From positions 239,592,343-239,656,342 of the forward strand of contig CM068372.1 of the NCBI GenBank assembly GCA_034769895.1: a stretch of 64,000 bases of DNA. Reading direction: 5' to 3'. The notes beneath the pieces are model-generated. The model did not search any database, was not told the DNA's origin, and saw only the letters and a program-made list of their open reading frames with translations. This DNA comes from Magicicada septendecula. Taxonomy: Eukaryota; Arthropoda; Insecta; Hemiptera; Cicadidae. A program made the translations under genes and the position numbers. Positions 19,996-32,110 of the stretch are shown here, in pieces (positions within the stretch are counted from its first letter, which is position 1; each line of letters begins with the position of its first letter).

Positions 19996-21379
19996 CAATA
20001 CAGTATATTTAATGTATCTTTTAAATGTCAATAAATTTCAATGTAGATAATGTAGAATGTAGAAAATGTAGATAAAGAAAATGATTATGATATTGATTAT
20101 AATTATAATAATTGGAAGCTTGTTTCAAATATATTATACTACATAGAAATGTTTATACACGCACTCATGCGCGCACGCGTGTGCACGTACGCGCACCCAC
20201 CCACGCAGGCATATTATATATATATATAAAATTTGTGATGTTTTCAATTTGTTTCTTCTGCAAGTAGTATAATTTCGTATATTCTTTTTAAAACCTGACG
20301 CACGTTTCACTGGAAAATATCAGTATCATCTGAGGTTTCTAAGTAAATTAATAACAATCGAAATAATTCTATTAATATAAAATTAACGAATAATAAAAAA
20401 TTCCGACTTAATTTTACATCTTGTGCCATTTTGTCAATGTTATATGTGGACAGACTTGCTTACTTTTCTATTAAATGTAGAAATAGATTTTACCATTATT
20501 TTTTGCCGCAAACCATTTAATCTTGTTGTTTAATCCTTTTTCTATATGAATAGCTCATTACAATTATTGTTAATATTTCGTGTAAACAGCAGAGAGATGC
20601 TAAGTAGGACATTGTCTCAGGTAAGATTGCATGGTAAATCAAGACTCGCGCGTATTTCTTCCACCAGTCGGACGTCACGCGGCAAAAACAGCTGATCGCT
20701 AGGTTAGCGCGGGAAGCCGGAATGGCCCCCCCTGTGTTGTGTCTATTCAGCGCTAACACCACAAGATTTCTCATTCCCGTCAACATGAGTACCTACTCAA
20801 GGTCAAATAACATTCTTAATGTTGTAATGACAGACGTGTACGTTTACAAAACACTGTTTTGGCTGACACATATATACACATCTACGTCTGAACTCGCAAC
20901 CTCTTATTTATCAGCTGGCCGGTTTTACGTTTCCACCAAACGTGTTCCAGAAAATCATATTAAAATAATATGAATATTTTATAGTAAAAACATAATAAAA
21001 ATAATAATAATATACAATTTAAAAAGTTAATACACTACCTCTTGCTTATCCTAAGTTTTGTGCCGTATCACTTTTCCAAGGATTCATAAAATTGTTATCT
21101 CGAATGATACATGGATCTTGTAGAGCTCGTAATCCTAATGTTCCTTGCATGATTGATGGAATATGTACACATAATAACCGAGCAACATTTTACGTTAAAC
21201 TATTGAAAATAACAATGGTTTTCCAAAGTACCGGAGACGAGATGACGGAATTGTTGAACTAAAAGGAATACCGTATATCATTTGATAATCGTGATTCGTT
21301 CAATACAATCGCTTCCCAATTCTACAGTACAATGCTCACATCAATATTGAAAACCGATAAATACATGTATAAATAGGCT

Positions 21380-21469
21380 TACCATACGTCCCGGTTTGAC
21401 CGGGATTGTCCCGGTTTGACGACCTGATCCCGGGGTCCCGGCCAGTTTGTCAATTGTCCCGGTTTGAAA
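21380..21469. repeat. CCCGGTTTGA-rich transposon-end-like segment
   Basis: CCATACGTCCCGGTTTGACC is followed by repeated TCCCGGTTTGA units on both strands. Such CCCGG-rich starts are seen at ends of dispersed DNA transposons in many animals. The family is not identified. Confidence 0.3.
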
Positions 21470-22131
21470 ATTGACGAGAGTAGTTTCCGTCCGGGCGAAG
21501 ACGTTGTGCAAGCTAACCTCCCGATTTTTGGTTAAATCAATAGAAAAGAGAGTTTGAAAGATTAAAAGTAATTTTCCATGAATGGAAAATTCAAAAGCTG
21601 CAGTAGTCACTTTGCACGAGTATACACATTCAAATGACTTAGGGAGCACAAAAATCCTAATGTGTGCTACACTTGCTTTCCTTCGAAAAGATGTAGAATG
21701 TGGCTGGTAGTATATCCATGGTCAAGTTCCAGAGGAAGAGAAACTCGATTAATTCTTTAATTGTTTCGTAGAACAATAGCTAGACAATGATTAGTGCCAC
21801 AGGAGTTACGGAACTGCTACTTCCGACGTCATACAATGAATAATACCGTACAAGCACGCATCAGAAACTAAACAGCCACGTTGGAAGACCACATCCAAGA
21901 ATAAAAAACATTATCAAATGTTTATAATCTGAGGCAGAGAAATGTATTCAGAACACGATGTAACGATGGAGTGAAATTTTTAAGCTATGAAAAGGACGAA
22001 AAAGTATACTGAATTGGATAAACTAAAAGATATGAAAAAGATTCTGAAGTTGGGATGTTTCTCAAGATCACGTCGTCCGTTCTACAAGTTGACTAATAAA
22101 AATAAATAAAAAATAACCTTCCTTTTTAATT

Positions 22132-22132
<1 letters not shown>

Positions 22133-22166
<34 letters not shown>

Positions 22167-22201
22167 AGGGAGCGGCTATGCAAGTGTGTGTGTGTGTGTG
22201 A
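22133..22201. repeat. (GA)n and (TG)n microsatellites
   Basis: About 15 GA units followed, 20 bases later, by about nine TG units. Confidence 0.9.
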
Positions 22202-23186
22202 GTTTTATAAAAATTGTAACTTGGTAAACGTAGTTGGTAACAAAAAATACATTTAACGAATTATAAAAACATAAACACAATACAGGGTGGATGTACATAC
22301 ATCGTTGTTTGTGTGTTCGCAAGTGGGAGGTACTCTCACGTATCAAAAATTAATTACGTGTCTTATCTACTTGAGTGTTCGCAAGTGAAACGAGTTGCAA
22401 TTGCCACTGTTCGTAAGTGGGAGCACACCATCGTCGGCCGAATACGAAAAGCAGATTAATTTACCTGGTTTCTTCGAGACAAAAGCATCAACATGAATCA
22501 ACAAATTTAACTTGCAACCATTATTTTAGTAAAACGTAGATGATTGTGGGTATCATAGCTTAGGCTTTTAGAGCATAGGCTTGTACATTTATCTAGGATT
22601 TACATTATGTAGCTGATGATAGAAGTTCAAATGCGAGTTCCTGGTCCCTAAAAACATGGGTATCTCAGCTGGGAGAGTGAACTCCAAGACAAAATACTGA
22701 TCCTTCAAATGTGTGCGTGTCGGGTAGGTATAGGCCTACTCTGGGCTCCTTAAAAAAGCTACTGCTAAAATAACAGTGATTTGTTCTAATTTTGTTTGCT
22801 ACATAATAAGGTGACGCCGTATAACATTAAAATTTGGGTTTGGCAAAGATTATCAGAATTGGCACATTCAACAATTAAAAGTTTTGTACGAATGAGCAGA
22901 AAATAATGGTATTTAAAAGGAACTATAAAGACATATCTTATGGTCATAAACAAACCGTAGAAGAAATTACTATTGTAATCAGTATAGTCATATTTGGACA
23001 GGTGTAGAAAAATATGGAGAAGCCTGTACAGGTGTGTCGGTGCTGATGGGAACACACATAAAAACGTTTGTATGAGATTAAACGTATGTATCCAAGATAA
23101 ATACCGTTTTATCTACAACAGGTGGCTTCGAAATATGAATTTGGGGATTTCCCTTTTATTTAGGGGGAATTGTTATAAGGTAAATA

Positions 23187-23510
23187 CATTACAACCTGTC
23201 ACATCCGGACCTGTGATATCCGGAACCTCCCATATCCGGACGTATCTCCAAACTAATTTTTGCAATTCTGTAATTGTTAATTATATTAATTGAGATTTTG
23301 GCTACTTATAGAGATTTAATTACTGAACACAATGCAGTTTTCAGAACTGCTGTATATTTATTGGTTTTGAAGTTATCGCAGGTTGAACTGCAAAAATGAA
23401 TCGACTAAAATTTACTCATCCGCCGCGTGTTTCACTGACGAAAGTAGAGCGAGATAGTTGCTATTATACCCTCTCTGTCTAGCGTACGGCGCAGCGCACA
23501 GTCTCCCTTT
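23187..23510 (+). repeat. Dispersed pogo-like repeat, internally deleted copy
   Basis: Matches 19282-19365 joined directly to 19754-19995. Its right end abuts the left end of the hAT element at 23511. Confidence 0.65.
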
Positions 23511-26025
23511 ATGTACATAAATATGTAGGAAAAATAAGGAAAATATGTAGCTAAATATGTAATATTTAAGAAATATGTAGTATTAAAATACTTTCACATC
23601 AACAATATAATTTACATTTTACGAGAACATAACAGTGCCCTTTTTGAAAGGTTTTGAAAATAATAGGTGCTTCATTTTAAACTTTTTAAAATCACTTTCA
23701 AAACATGCAAATATATTTTGAGCAAAGTCAATGTAATCCATAAAATACTAATCAAGTTCGGGGCTGACACTAATCACCAGTTAGATTACCACTTCTGTTA
23801 CAGAAAATAAGTTAACCCTCAGAATACACAGTATCTGAAAGTTCAACTCTTTGTTGAAGAGTTTACAATAAGACAGCATGCATAAGAAATGAATTACTTT
23901 TCAATTGTTTATTGTACTTTAGAAAATTTATGAAAACATATTTTAGAAAACAGTATTAAAAAAGAAACCTTGATATTATAAAATTAACAACAACAAAGTA
24001 TTTTACCTATGGATTTCTGTAGTATAGGACATGAGTATAAAGTAAAAAATTGAGAATTATTAACTATTTAACAAAGTATTTTACTAGGAGAGTTGAAATT
24101 ACTATAAAATTAAAGGTAGATTTTTGACTTGAAAATCTATATTGTATATATATATATATATATATATAAAACTCTACTATAACTCTGCATAAGAATAAAG
24201 TGTCCATGTAAGTTTTTTTCCACTGTTTAGTTGCACAATTAATTATTAAATACTTTTCTATATTGTCTGTTGACATGGACTGTCTTCGGTCTGAGAGTAT
24301 GTTTTTATATATAGAAAAGGATCTCTCGACATCACATGTCGTCACCGGCGCATGTTTATATAGAGGAATCGTACTTGGAAGAATATTCTCAATCGATTCT
24401 ACAGTTTCGCCGTTACATATGCGATAAATGGTATGTAAAGTTGAGTAACCAGGGTTTCTATTCAGCACAGCATTTAATTTAGTAGAAACTTTGTCACCGA
24501 CTTCACCCTGCACAGCATTTAACTTGTTAACTGCTTCTTCAACTATTCCTATGGCCTCTTGGAGAGTCAGACCTGCAGTCTCCAGTTTCTTGATACAACT
24601 GAAATGCGTTTTGATGTACGAAACTGAACATATCACCTTAGAGTTGTTGAATGCAGACAAGGATTCGCTCGCTGACACTGCAGAATCGGGAGATAATGTT
24701 TCCACCACATACTTCACAGCTTCAAAGTTGTCACTGTAGAAATTTACGGCTTCGATCCAGGTTCCCCATCTTGTAATTACGGGTTCTGGAGGCAGAGGTG
24801 TGTCAGGTAGCCTTTGTTTGTAGCACTGGATACGGTAAGGAGCTTTCAAGAACACCTTTTTTGTTGCTGATATTAATGTATTTACTTCGGGGAAAAGGTC
24901 TCTGACAGTTTCAGCTACTCGATGCAATCCATGAGCCAGGCATGTAACATGTAGTAGGTTGGGGTAAAACACATTTAGAGAATTACCTGCTTTTAACATG
25001 TATGCTGCTGCATCTGTATACAACAGCAGTACCTTCTCTTCTTTAACACCATTTGGCCATAACAAACTTGGCAAAATACAGCTTTATCGTCAGTTGTAAA
25101 AGCACTGTCAATCTGTACCCATGATTTTAACTTAGATGACAAAGATGATGCGGTCGGTGCCATGATAAAACAAGGATATTTGTATTTAAAACTCTTAAGA
25201 ACTTGCGTTGAACAATACCGCACACTATATTATTTAAGACGTCTTTTGTCCAACAACGAGAATCCGCCAAGGCAAGAAAAAGCAAGCGCGAAGTGTAGGC
25301 GAAAGACAAAACACTGACTTGACAATAACATCAACACACCACACTGCACACCAGATTGTTATTTACGTGTAGGCTTACACTCCGAGAGCGTCGATAATAC
25401 TGGCGTCAAAAATCACATTGTGCCCTACAATAGCATAGAGTTATATGGATATTTGTTTGTTTAGGTAGACGGAATCCGTTGCGAGAATTGCAAGATCTGC
25501 GAAGAGTATTTATTTACCGCGGACAGCACGTTCTTTCCCCATCGAGCCTGCTGAACGTGCGAACGAAACGTAAATAAGGAGTGCGGCCGCGCATACCATT
25601 CTCATTAACATCCCGTGCAAAATGCCTTACTTGTCGCTTGAGCTCGTAAAAAATTTTACTTCTTGAAAGTAGAATCTATGTGTGCAATTGCAACAGATGC
25701 AATATTTTGCCTTTTCTTGTAATAAATTTAATTGGACCTGATTCTGATTAATTGCACATTTGCGCATCTGAGTAGTGTTGTTATAGGCCTAACTATTTTT
25801 TGCCATTTCAATTTTCAAATTGAAGTAAAGTATAGTAAAATAGCTAAAATATGTAGAAATATGTAAGATGGAGTGAAATATGTAATATGAACAAAATATG
25901 TAAAAATATGTAAAATTAAACTCGCGGATAAGACACCTATTGGTATGATTCGCCGATATCTGGCTTTTCCGTGTAAATGTGCACTCAGCATTCAAATATG
26001 TAATTACATAAAAATCCGGGCCTTA
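23511..26025 (-). mobile_element. hAT DNA transposon, degraded
   Basis: Contains a broken hAT transposase on the minus strand. Both ends are rich in AATATGTA-type subterminal motifs (at least five each at 23513-23590 and 25845-25915), a feature of hAT elements. The right terminus near 26025 reads, inward on the minus strand, AAGGCCCGGATTTTTATGTA. The left end starts inside the corresponding sequence and has lost its outer bases against the pogo-like repeat. A target-site duplication was therefore not found. Confidence 0.6.
24064..25223 (-). pseudogene. hAT-family transposase remnant
   Basis: Read from 25223. A short N-terminal piece (MAPTASSLSSKLKSWV, then VFCQVC) looks like the CGGBP1-like, BED-type zinc finger found in one group of insect hAT proteins. 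The frame then shifts near 25050 into 24064-25074, which holds YTDAAAYMLKAG, HVTCLAHGLHR, VITRWGTWIEA and the C-terminal hAT dimerisation region (TTCDVERSFSIYKNILSDRR). The zinc finger is joined to the middle of the protein, so roughly 200 residues, with part of the catalytic domain, are missing. The last 30 or so residues run into AT repeat sequence and are not genuine. Confidence 0.8.
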
Positions 26026-29000
26026 ATCATCACCTACACCTGCATAAATATGAATGTAGGGGCTACTCATTACAGTATTCACTTCCCCTTCCTTTGTATT
26101 TTGATTTGACAGCATTACAGGATGTTTACACTACCTTGTAAGCACGTATGTTTCCCCTTCTGTTTTGTCCAATATACAGTAGATTTGATAGAAATTTTAA
26201 ATGAAGAAGGAAACTGCTACTTGGTAAATTAATATGTATTGTGCTTTTAAAAGGAAAAGAGAGATAGCTACCGTTTTTCTAATTCTATCAGTAGGATAGA
26301 AAACAGATATAATATAAAATGTATGAGACCCCATTAATATTAAGTATTTATCTCTAAATCACCAGTCGATTGTCTCAAAATAATGCGAAAAATTGCGAAA
26401 GAAACTACCGTGTAGTTATTTTTATCTCGCAAGGGTGTGTACGATGAACTATAGAAAAGAAACTTGTAGATAAATGTTTTTAAACAATGCCGTTTGGTTG
26501 CTAATCCCCGACCTTATAACTTTTTTATATACTTGCTTTTGTATAGAAAAGTCTTATGAAGTGAAAAGAAATTAGTAAAAGAGAATGGAAAATTCCAGGG
26601 TGAGGAAGAATATTTAACGTTACGAATTATAAAACGAAGGAGATATTACAGCTGCAATAAAGAGCAGGCAACGAATTATATCAAGGGCTCAAGAGAGAAG
26701 TAACGCAACGGAAGGCTGATTGGAATTCCTCAACTTAAATGTGAAGGAGGTATTGTATAATATTAATACTACCTGTAACTACCGCAGACCTTCCTTTGTC
26801 ATAAACCGTCTCCTCACCATTCCCGATGGACCTCCTCCCAGAAACCCCCACCAACGGAGAAATAGAAATAATTAAGTCTCTTCGTCATACTTACTACACC
26901 TGGCTTCCTTATTGATAACTTAACATCTTAAATTTTCCTATCTACCTATCCGGTCTTTATCCCTCTCCTTTGTGCCTCCCCGCCTTACCTTGACGCCTCT
27001 CTGACACCTCCCTCCAGCTTTGGCGTCCTGCGTTACTCGACCTCGTCTTGGCTGTCGTTTGACTTATACTTTTATTATGGCTCTACCATCACCCATTTGG
27101 CTCTGCACACTACGTAAACACACAAATACACATCCATACACTACACTCTATCCTGAATGCCTCCACCTACTTCGCCACCGGTCCGCGCTGCGCTGGCGTG
27201 CGACTCCTCTAAATCTCCAATCGGCGGAAGGGTGCTTGCCCCAGATCAGCCTGAGTCTTATCCTCTGAGACAAGTCTCAGACAACGCAAAAAAAGGTATA
27301 ATATTATAGCCTACTGTCTACTATGACTGTGAGACGCGAATATGACAGCAGATACGCAAGAATGTAGGAGGCTACAGAAGAATAAAGGAACGGTCCAACT
27401 TCGGATATTATGGCTTAAGTAATCATATTAGAAAGGATTATTACAATTTATTTTATACACCACACAATATATGTGATAATTTTAATTTTTTATTTATCTA
27501 TAAATTTTGAAACGAATTAAGACCTGTATTAACATCAACCGTTGTGTATATAATTCTTTTCACTCAGACTTTTCACAAAGTTTAGTGATATATTAAAACC
27601 ATGTGTAAGATAATCAATTTTTGTGAAACCTATAATATACCCATTAAATAGTGTAGACTAGACAAGTATGATAGTAGCTTAATACAGTCTTTTTTCCGGG
27701 ATGAAAGGGAAATTATAATATTGTGCGCTTAAGAATGAAACTTTTTTTGTTACTAGACCAACGTTTATGAAAATCTATTTGGCTTCATTTCTCAGATTGT
27801 AATAAAATTGGAATCAATTATAGCCTATATCAAATTAAAAATTTTTGCCAAAATTATTTGTTACTAACCAAGTTTACTTTATTTTCTTAACCGATGGATT
27901 TTTGCATATCAAATTCCGTTTATTAGACATCGATTTTTCAATATAAAATTGGTCTCTAGATTACTGATTTGCGTTAATGCGTCCAAGAAAAATAGTAGTT
28001 TGATAAACCTTATTACTAAGTTTTAATGTTTTTTTACATACGGCGTTTTCAAGAAACTGTAACAGTGTTAGAATAAATAGGCCTACTTAAAAATTTGATT
28101 ACATACCTGCACCTAGTTTCGTATACAGAAGCAGTGTAAAAAGTATTTTGTAAAGCTTTCTTACAAAATTATAACATAACTGAAGCCCAAATGATGTTTA
28201 AGATTTTGCACGTTAAGTCATATGAAGTTTACTTAAGAACCTGTTACGTTCAGACTTCCTGAGATACAGTTATTGAGAAGAACAAGAGTAACAGAAAAAA
28301 AGAGAGAGAGAGTGAGAGAGAGGTCAAAGTACATGATGTTTACTACAGTTGGCTACTTATAAGGAACTTGAAAATAATTAAACTTATTGTAATGTAGAAA
28401 GTTAACGAAACATGAACCAAAAGCGAGGATTATGTGCAGCAGACTCAAGAGTTTTATTAACAGGATCCAAACAGCCTTTGGTGAAACGATTATTACGTTA
28501 AATAATTTATTCGCAATTAAGAAGTGGTACATTTTGAAGAAAGGAAAAAACCGAGGATGAGGAACTTATAAGTTGCTATTAAAATATGTAACTTACCTTT
28601 TGGATACCTAATTATTTTACAAGCAAGTTACGGAAACTATAAAAAAAAATTAATTCTTAATATATAAGCCTTCACGTATTATTTCAAAAAAATTAGATTA
28701 CTGCTCACTGTGATATACGAAAAGCAAAAATATAATTAATGTAACATTACAACTCTTCAACTCTGTAAGATATAAACTCTTCTGCTTCTGCAGGTTGTTA
28801 TTTATATTATTGGTACTTGTAGAAATTTTTATTAATCAGAATGGTGAATAAATTTCCAACGGATGGGAGTCAACTTGAAACATGTTGCTTCGGTACTACT
28901 GTATACCAATAACTGCATAACTATATTCTTACAAATGATATTCGGTATGAATGAGAATAATTAAAAATTTGTAATTCTTTCTCCCCCGTCTCTCTTCTCC

Positions 29001-30299
29001 CCCTCACTCTTTCTCTGTCAATTTTCCCCATCTACCTCACTAATAGGGGCAAACCTCACTACTACCTTTAATTAAACATGACTACCTCACTATTAATTTC
29101 CTTTTATTTTCATTAAGTTAGCACGGCAGGTCCTTCTGCGACTGCACTCAAAGCGCGCCTCTTTAAGTGTTTGTTGAAATGTTACACTGCTACAAACAGA
29201 TTACTCAAGTTTGAATGTGTAGTCTGTACGAACACAATGAATGATTAAACAAACAGGCACAAACAAACAGTGAAGGATTGTGTGTAACACTGAAATTGTT
29301 GACAAGAAAAAGAAGAAACTGTACTAGTTGGCGCGCGTGCGTGTGCGCGCGCGAGAGAGAGAGAGAGAGTGAGTGAGTGAGTGAGTGAGTGAGTGAGAGG
29401 ACTGAAAGAGAGAACATGGGCAGAGGTAAAAAAAATCTGTCGCATTAAATTCACGCCAACAACATTCTTAATGTCGTAATGACACAACAGTCTTTGTTTA
29501 CGAAAATTACTACCGTCGTCACGACACAAATATACAGATCTAATGTGTATTGGCAGGCTGACGCGTTCGTACTACTAATTCATTCGAAGGCTGTATTCAC
29601 TCCTGTCTGTATTAAAATAATACAAATGTTGTTTTATAGTAATAATATAATAATAATAATAACAACTATCACGATTTGTAGGCTTAAGCATTCATAACAT
29701 AAACAGTTTTCTAACGTTCCCTCCACTCAAAAGACTTCTACGAACTTTTTTTAACCTATTGATTTTACTCCATTTTTAATAATTCACCAATCCCTTCAGT
29801 TTATAACTTACTGCTTACATGTCGGAGTCATGTGATAGTATGAAACTTTTATTGAGCAGAATTCAGTATGACGGATATTCGTGGCATACCTACGGAGATG
29901 TGAAAGTAACGTAGTTATACTTCTATTGCAGCTTGGATTCACTAAATTCTGTTGCCTTCTGTACGAGCGGGTAAATTCTATGCAGGAATGGGAAAATTAT
30001 TATGTAAAAAAAAGCAGTGATCATTAAAGACAGAGGCACTGAGTGTAGGAGATCAGACCGTTGTAGGTCAAGTACTAGTAAAACCTGGAAAAGCTTATCG
30101 TTCACTACTACATATTAAGTAGGTTTAATGAAAATTATGTAAATGGAACGGATGTAATTTCGAAACTGTTAATTTCCTTCAAGTGTGTACTAAAGTAAAG
30201 AATGTTACAATTTATAAGTTGGTAATTACACCAGGTAATGCTAACAACCAGTAGCCTACTGATTCGAATGTGTGTGTCAAGAGGGCTTTTGAGTCGATA
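26026..30299. other. Intergenic, no gene seen
   Basis: AT-rich with a GC-richer island at about 26780-27290 that has no recognisable protein. Near 28295-28322 and 29330-29398 there are GA, GC and TGAG repeats. The segment 29460-29485 resembles 20811-20835. No exon or RNA gene could be supported. Confidence 0.4.
29330..29398. repeat. (CG/TG), (GA)n and (TGAG)n compound microsatellite
   Basis: Alternating GC/GT at 29330-29353, GA units at 29352-29369, then about seven TGAG units. Confidence 0.9.
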
Positions 30300-31010
30300 A
30301 TAACGCTATTACCTACTTGACACAGAAATTCCCGTGTCACCTGCATTTTGTATTATGCAAACGTTCGGAGGATGTAAATTTTTCAACAACATTGTTGGAG
30401 TGCCAACCTTTAGAATGAACCGTTGTGGCGGAATGCAAGATTGATTTAAAGAATTCAAAAATTCTTGGAGATAGTACACTATATTTTCAATATTAAATAC
30501 GGTGTTAATAGATTCTTCGGACTTTTTATTATCCCCAGAAAATTTTTCCAAACTTGTATCATTATTTTCCTTCGCAGATTCGATTCTTTGGGAATAACCA
30601 CTTGTAATTTTTATCAAGTAAACACTTGACGTTTTGCACAGAATTTAGCAATTAATACAGTGTTGTACTATTTACTATGTCCCAGTTTTTCGTCAATTTC
30701 TGTGAAGCTATCGTCATTAGGAACACTACCGTCACCGAGGTGCAGTAAGTTTGTAGAAAAATCACCATCTCCTCCTCCTCCTAAATGGGCTCTCATATTG
30801 CTTTGCAAATTTAGTCTGAATAGCATTCCACATCGCCGAGGACTTTAAACACACTGAGACAATATCAGCGCGGGTTCCTCTTGCAGTTACCGGTAATCTC
30901 TAGCGAGAATCCTCTGAAATAACAAATGTTACGCTACCCACTAATTTGTTACAATTTCTTAAGTCTTGGAGAGTTTGATTGACCGTTTCTATACAGTCCA
31001 CAAATCGCCT
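30300..31010 (-). pseudogene. Helitron helicase (RepHel) fragment
   Basis: Minus-strand remnant of the PIF1-like helicase domain of a Helitron. In order from 31000 down, over several frames: TLQDLRN with KLVG, TRADIVS at 30880-30855, LQSNMRAHLGG, LLHLGDGSVPND, then the open piece 30617-30309 with FLNSLNQSCIPP and LKVGTPTMLLKNLHPP. These motifs occur in the same order in Helitron helicases. Several frameshifts and stops are present, and neither the Rep domain nor the element ends are seen. It directly abuts a pogo/Tigger fossil on the same strand. Confidence 0.75.
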
Positions 31011-32110
31011 TCGTTTTACCGTTCATGATTAGTTTCCGTTTTGATCGCTCTTTCTTTTGTCATGCCTCCTCTTCAATACGAATTGCTTTTTTAATAGGAG
31101 TCAGTGAGAATACTTGACTTTTTCTTCTTGGCGCATTTCTATTTTATTTTTGCAGTCGCTTTCGGATAAGGGCGAATTTATTCTGGTGTCAATTGTGATA
31201 AGGTATTAGCAGATGTCTCGTTTATTTCCGACGTGGGAGGTCCGGCTACTGTGGTCTCTTGACAATCTTTTGTTGGTGTTAATCTTCCTTCATAATTACT
31301 TTTGTCTCCTATCTCTCTGTCAATTACAGGTGAACACAGAAACTCTTCGATACTGAATATATTTTCATTTAATGGCCAAATTCCAGTTGAACTAAAACCT
31401 GCTGTCAGTTAGATGGTGTAGCTGCCTTTGAAAGAGCATCTTTTGCTAGCCCAGGTATGTCATGGTTTTACCTGGGTTTATTGTCATCCAGCTCTCAGCG
31501 GCTGCACCGAAACAGGCCACATAAACACTTGTCTAATGGCTGAAGTCAGATTGTAACGGGTATGAGGTATAAACTGTTTCATAAATAGTAAAAAAAGAGA
31601 GGCTGTAATTTATCTTGATGGATGTGCTACTCCAATACAACCTGCTGGTCCATAAATAATCAAAGTGATATCTACATAACACTCTGTGGATATAACGATA
31701 AGTGGTGGTTTCCAGCTGCCATCTATGAAAATACCACTGGTTTCACCCTTTTCCAAAGGGGTAACCCTGCTGACTTGTTTATTTCCCTTCAAACTGACAA
31801 CTTTGTTAGGACAGTGCACTGTCGTTATGCTGCCTGGTTTCCTTCACATTCCAAATATTGTGACAGTAAAAATGAAGGCGACTTATCACAGAATTCCAAT
31901 ATTGAAGAAAGTTTTATGTTATGTTTATTAAAACTAAATGCTATTGCAAAACTTGTTGCTTCAGCCTCTCTAAAAGACAACCTTGAATGTCGCTGCATGA
32001 AGCCAGTAAAACAATCTTTTACCGGCCCAGTTCACCAGAAAATCGACATTATTTGCAAACACGTATTCGGAGGCTAACATACGAATATTCTTAGGGTACA
32101 AACCATAATA
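31011..32110 (-). pseudogene. pogo/Tigger-type transposase remnant
   Basis: Minus strand, from 32110 down: LYPKNIRMLASEY and EATSFA (end of the DNA-binding region), NIWNVKET where the family has a catalytic Asp, HCPNKVVSLKGNKQVSRVTP, GPAGCIGVAHPSR, WMTINPGKT, NENIFSIEEFL and IRPYPKA near the C-terminus. The order fits a Tc1/mariner-superfamily pogo transposase. There are many stops and frameshifts, the Asp at the first catalytic site is replaced, and the segment with the second catalytic residue appears deleted. The 151-codon open frame on the plus strand (31622-32077) is an antisense artefact. Confidence 0.75.

Larger units (their letters stand above)
19996..23186. other. Intergenic, no gene seen; several simple repeats
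   Basis: Holds an alternating purine-pyrimidine tract (20158-20196), a CCCGG-rich segment (21380-21469), (GA)n at 22133-22163 and (TG)n at 22184-22201, and three spaced copies of TGTTCGCAAGTGGGA-like sequence (22314, 22375, 22408). Around 20811-21010 there is limited similarity to 29460-29660. No gene is supported. Confidence 0.4.

Noticed and set aside
24064-24200. C-terminal extension of the hAT transposase
   Set aside because: It reads through a (TA)n microsatellite (IYIYIYI) and beyond the end of the dimerisation domain, so it is not genuine protein.
27020-27268. 82-codon frame in a GC-richer island
   Set aside because: No family recognised and no flanking splice or element ends; it may be the end of a non-LTR element, but this cannot be supported.
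29205-29529. Ser/Leu/His-rich minus-strand frames
   Set aside because: They are translations of the GA/TGAG microsatellite.
31622-32077. 151-codon open frame on the plus strand
   Set aside because: The minus strand here encodes clear pogo/Tigger transposase motifs; the plus-strand frame is its antisense shadow.
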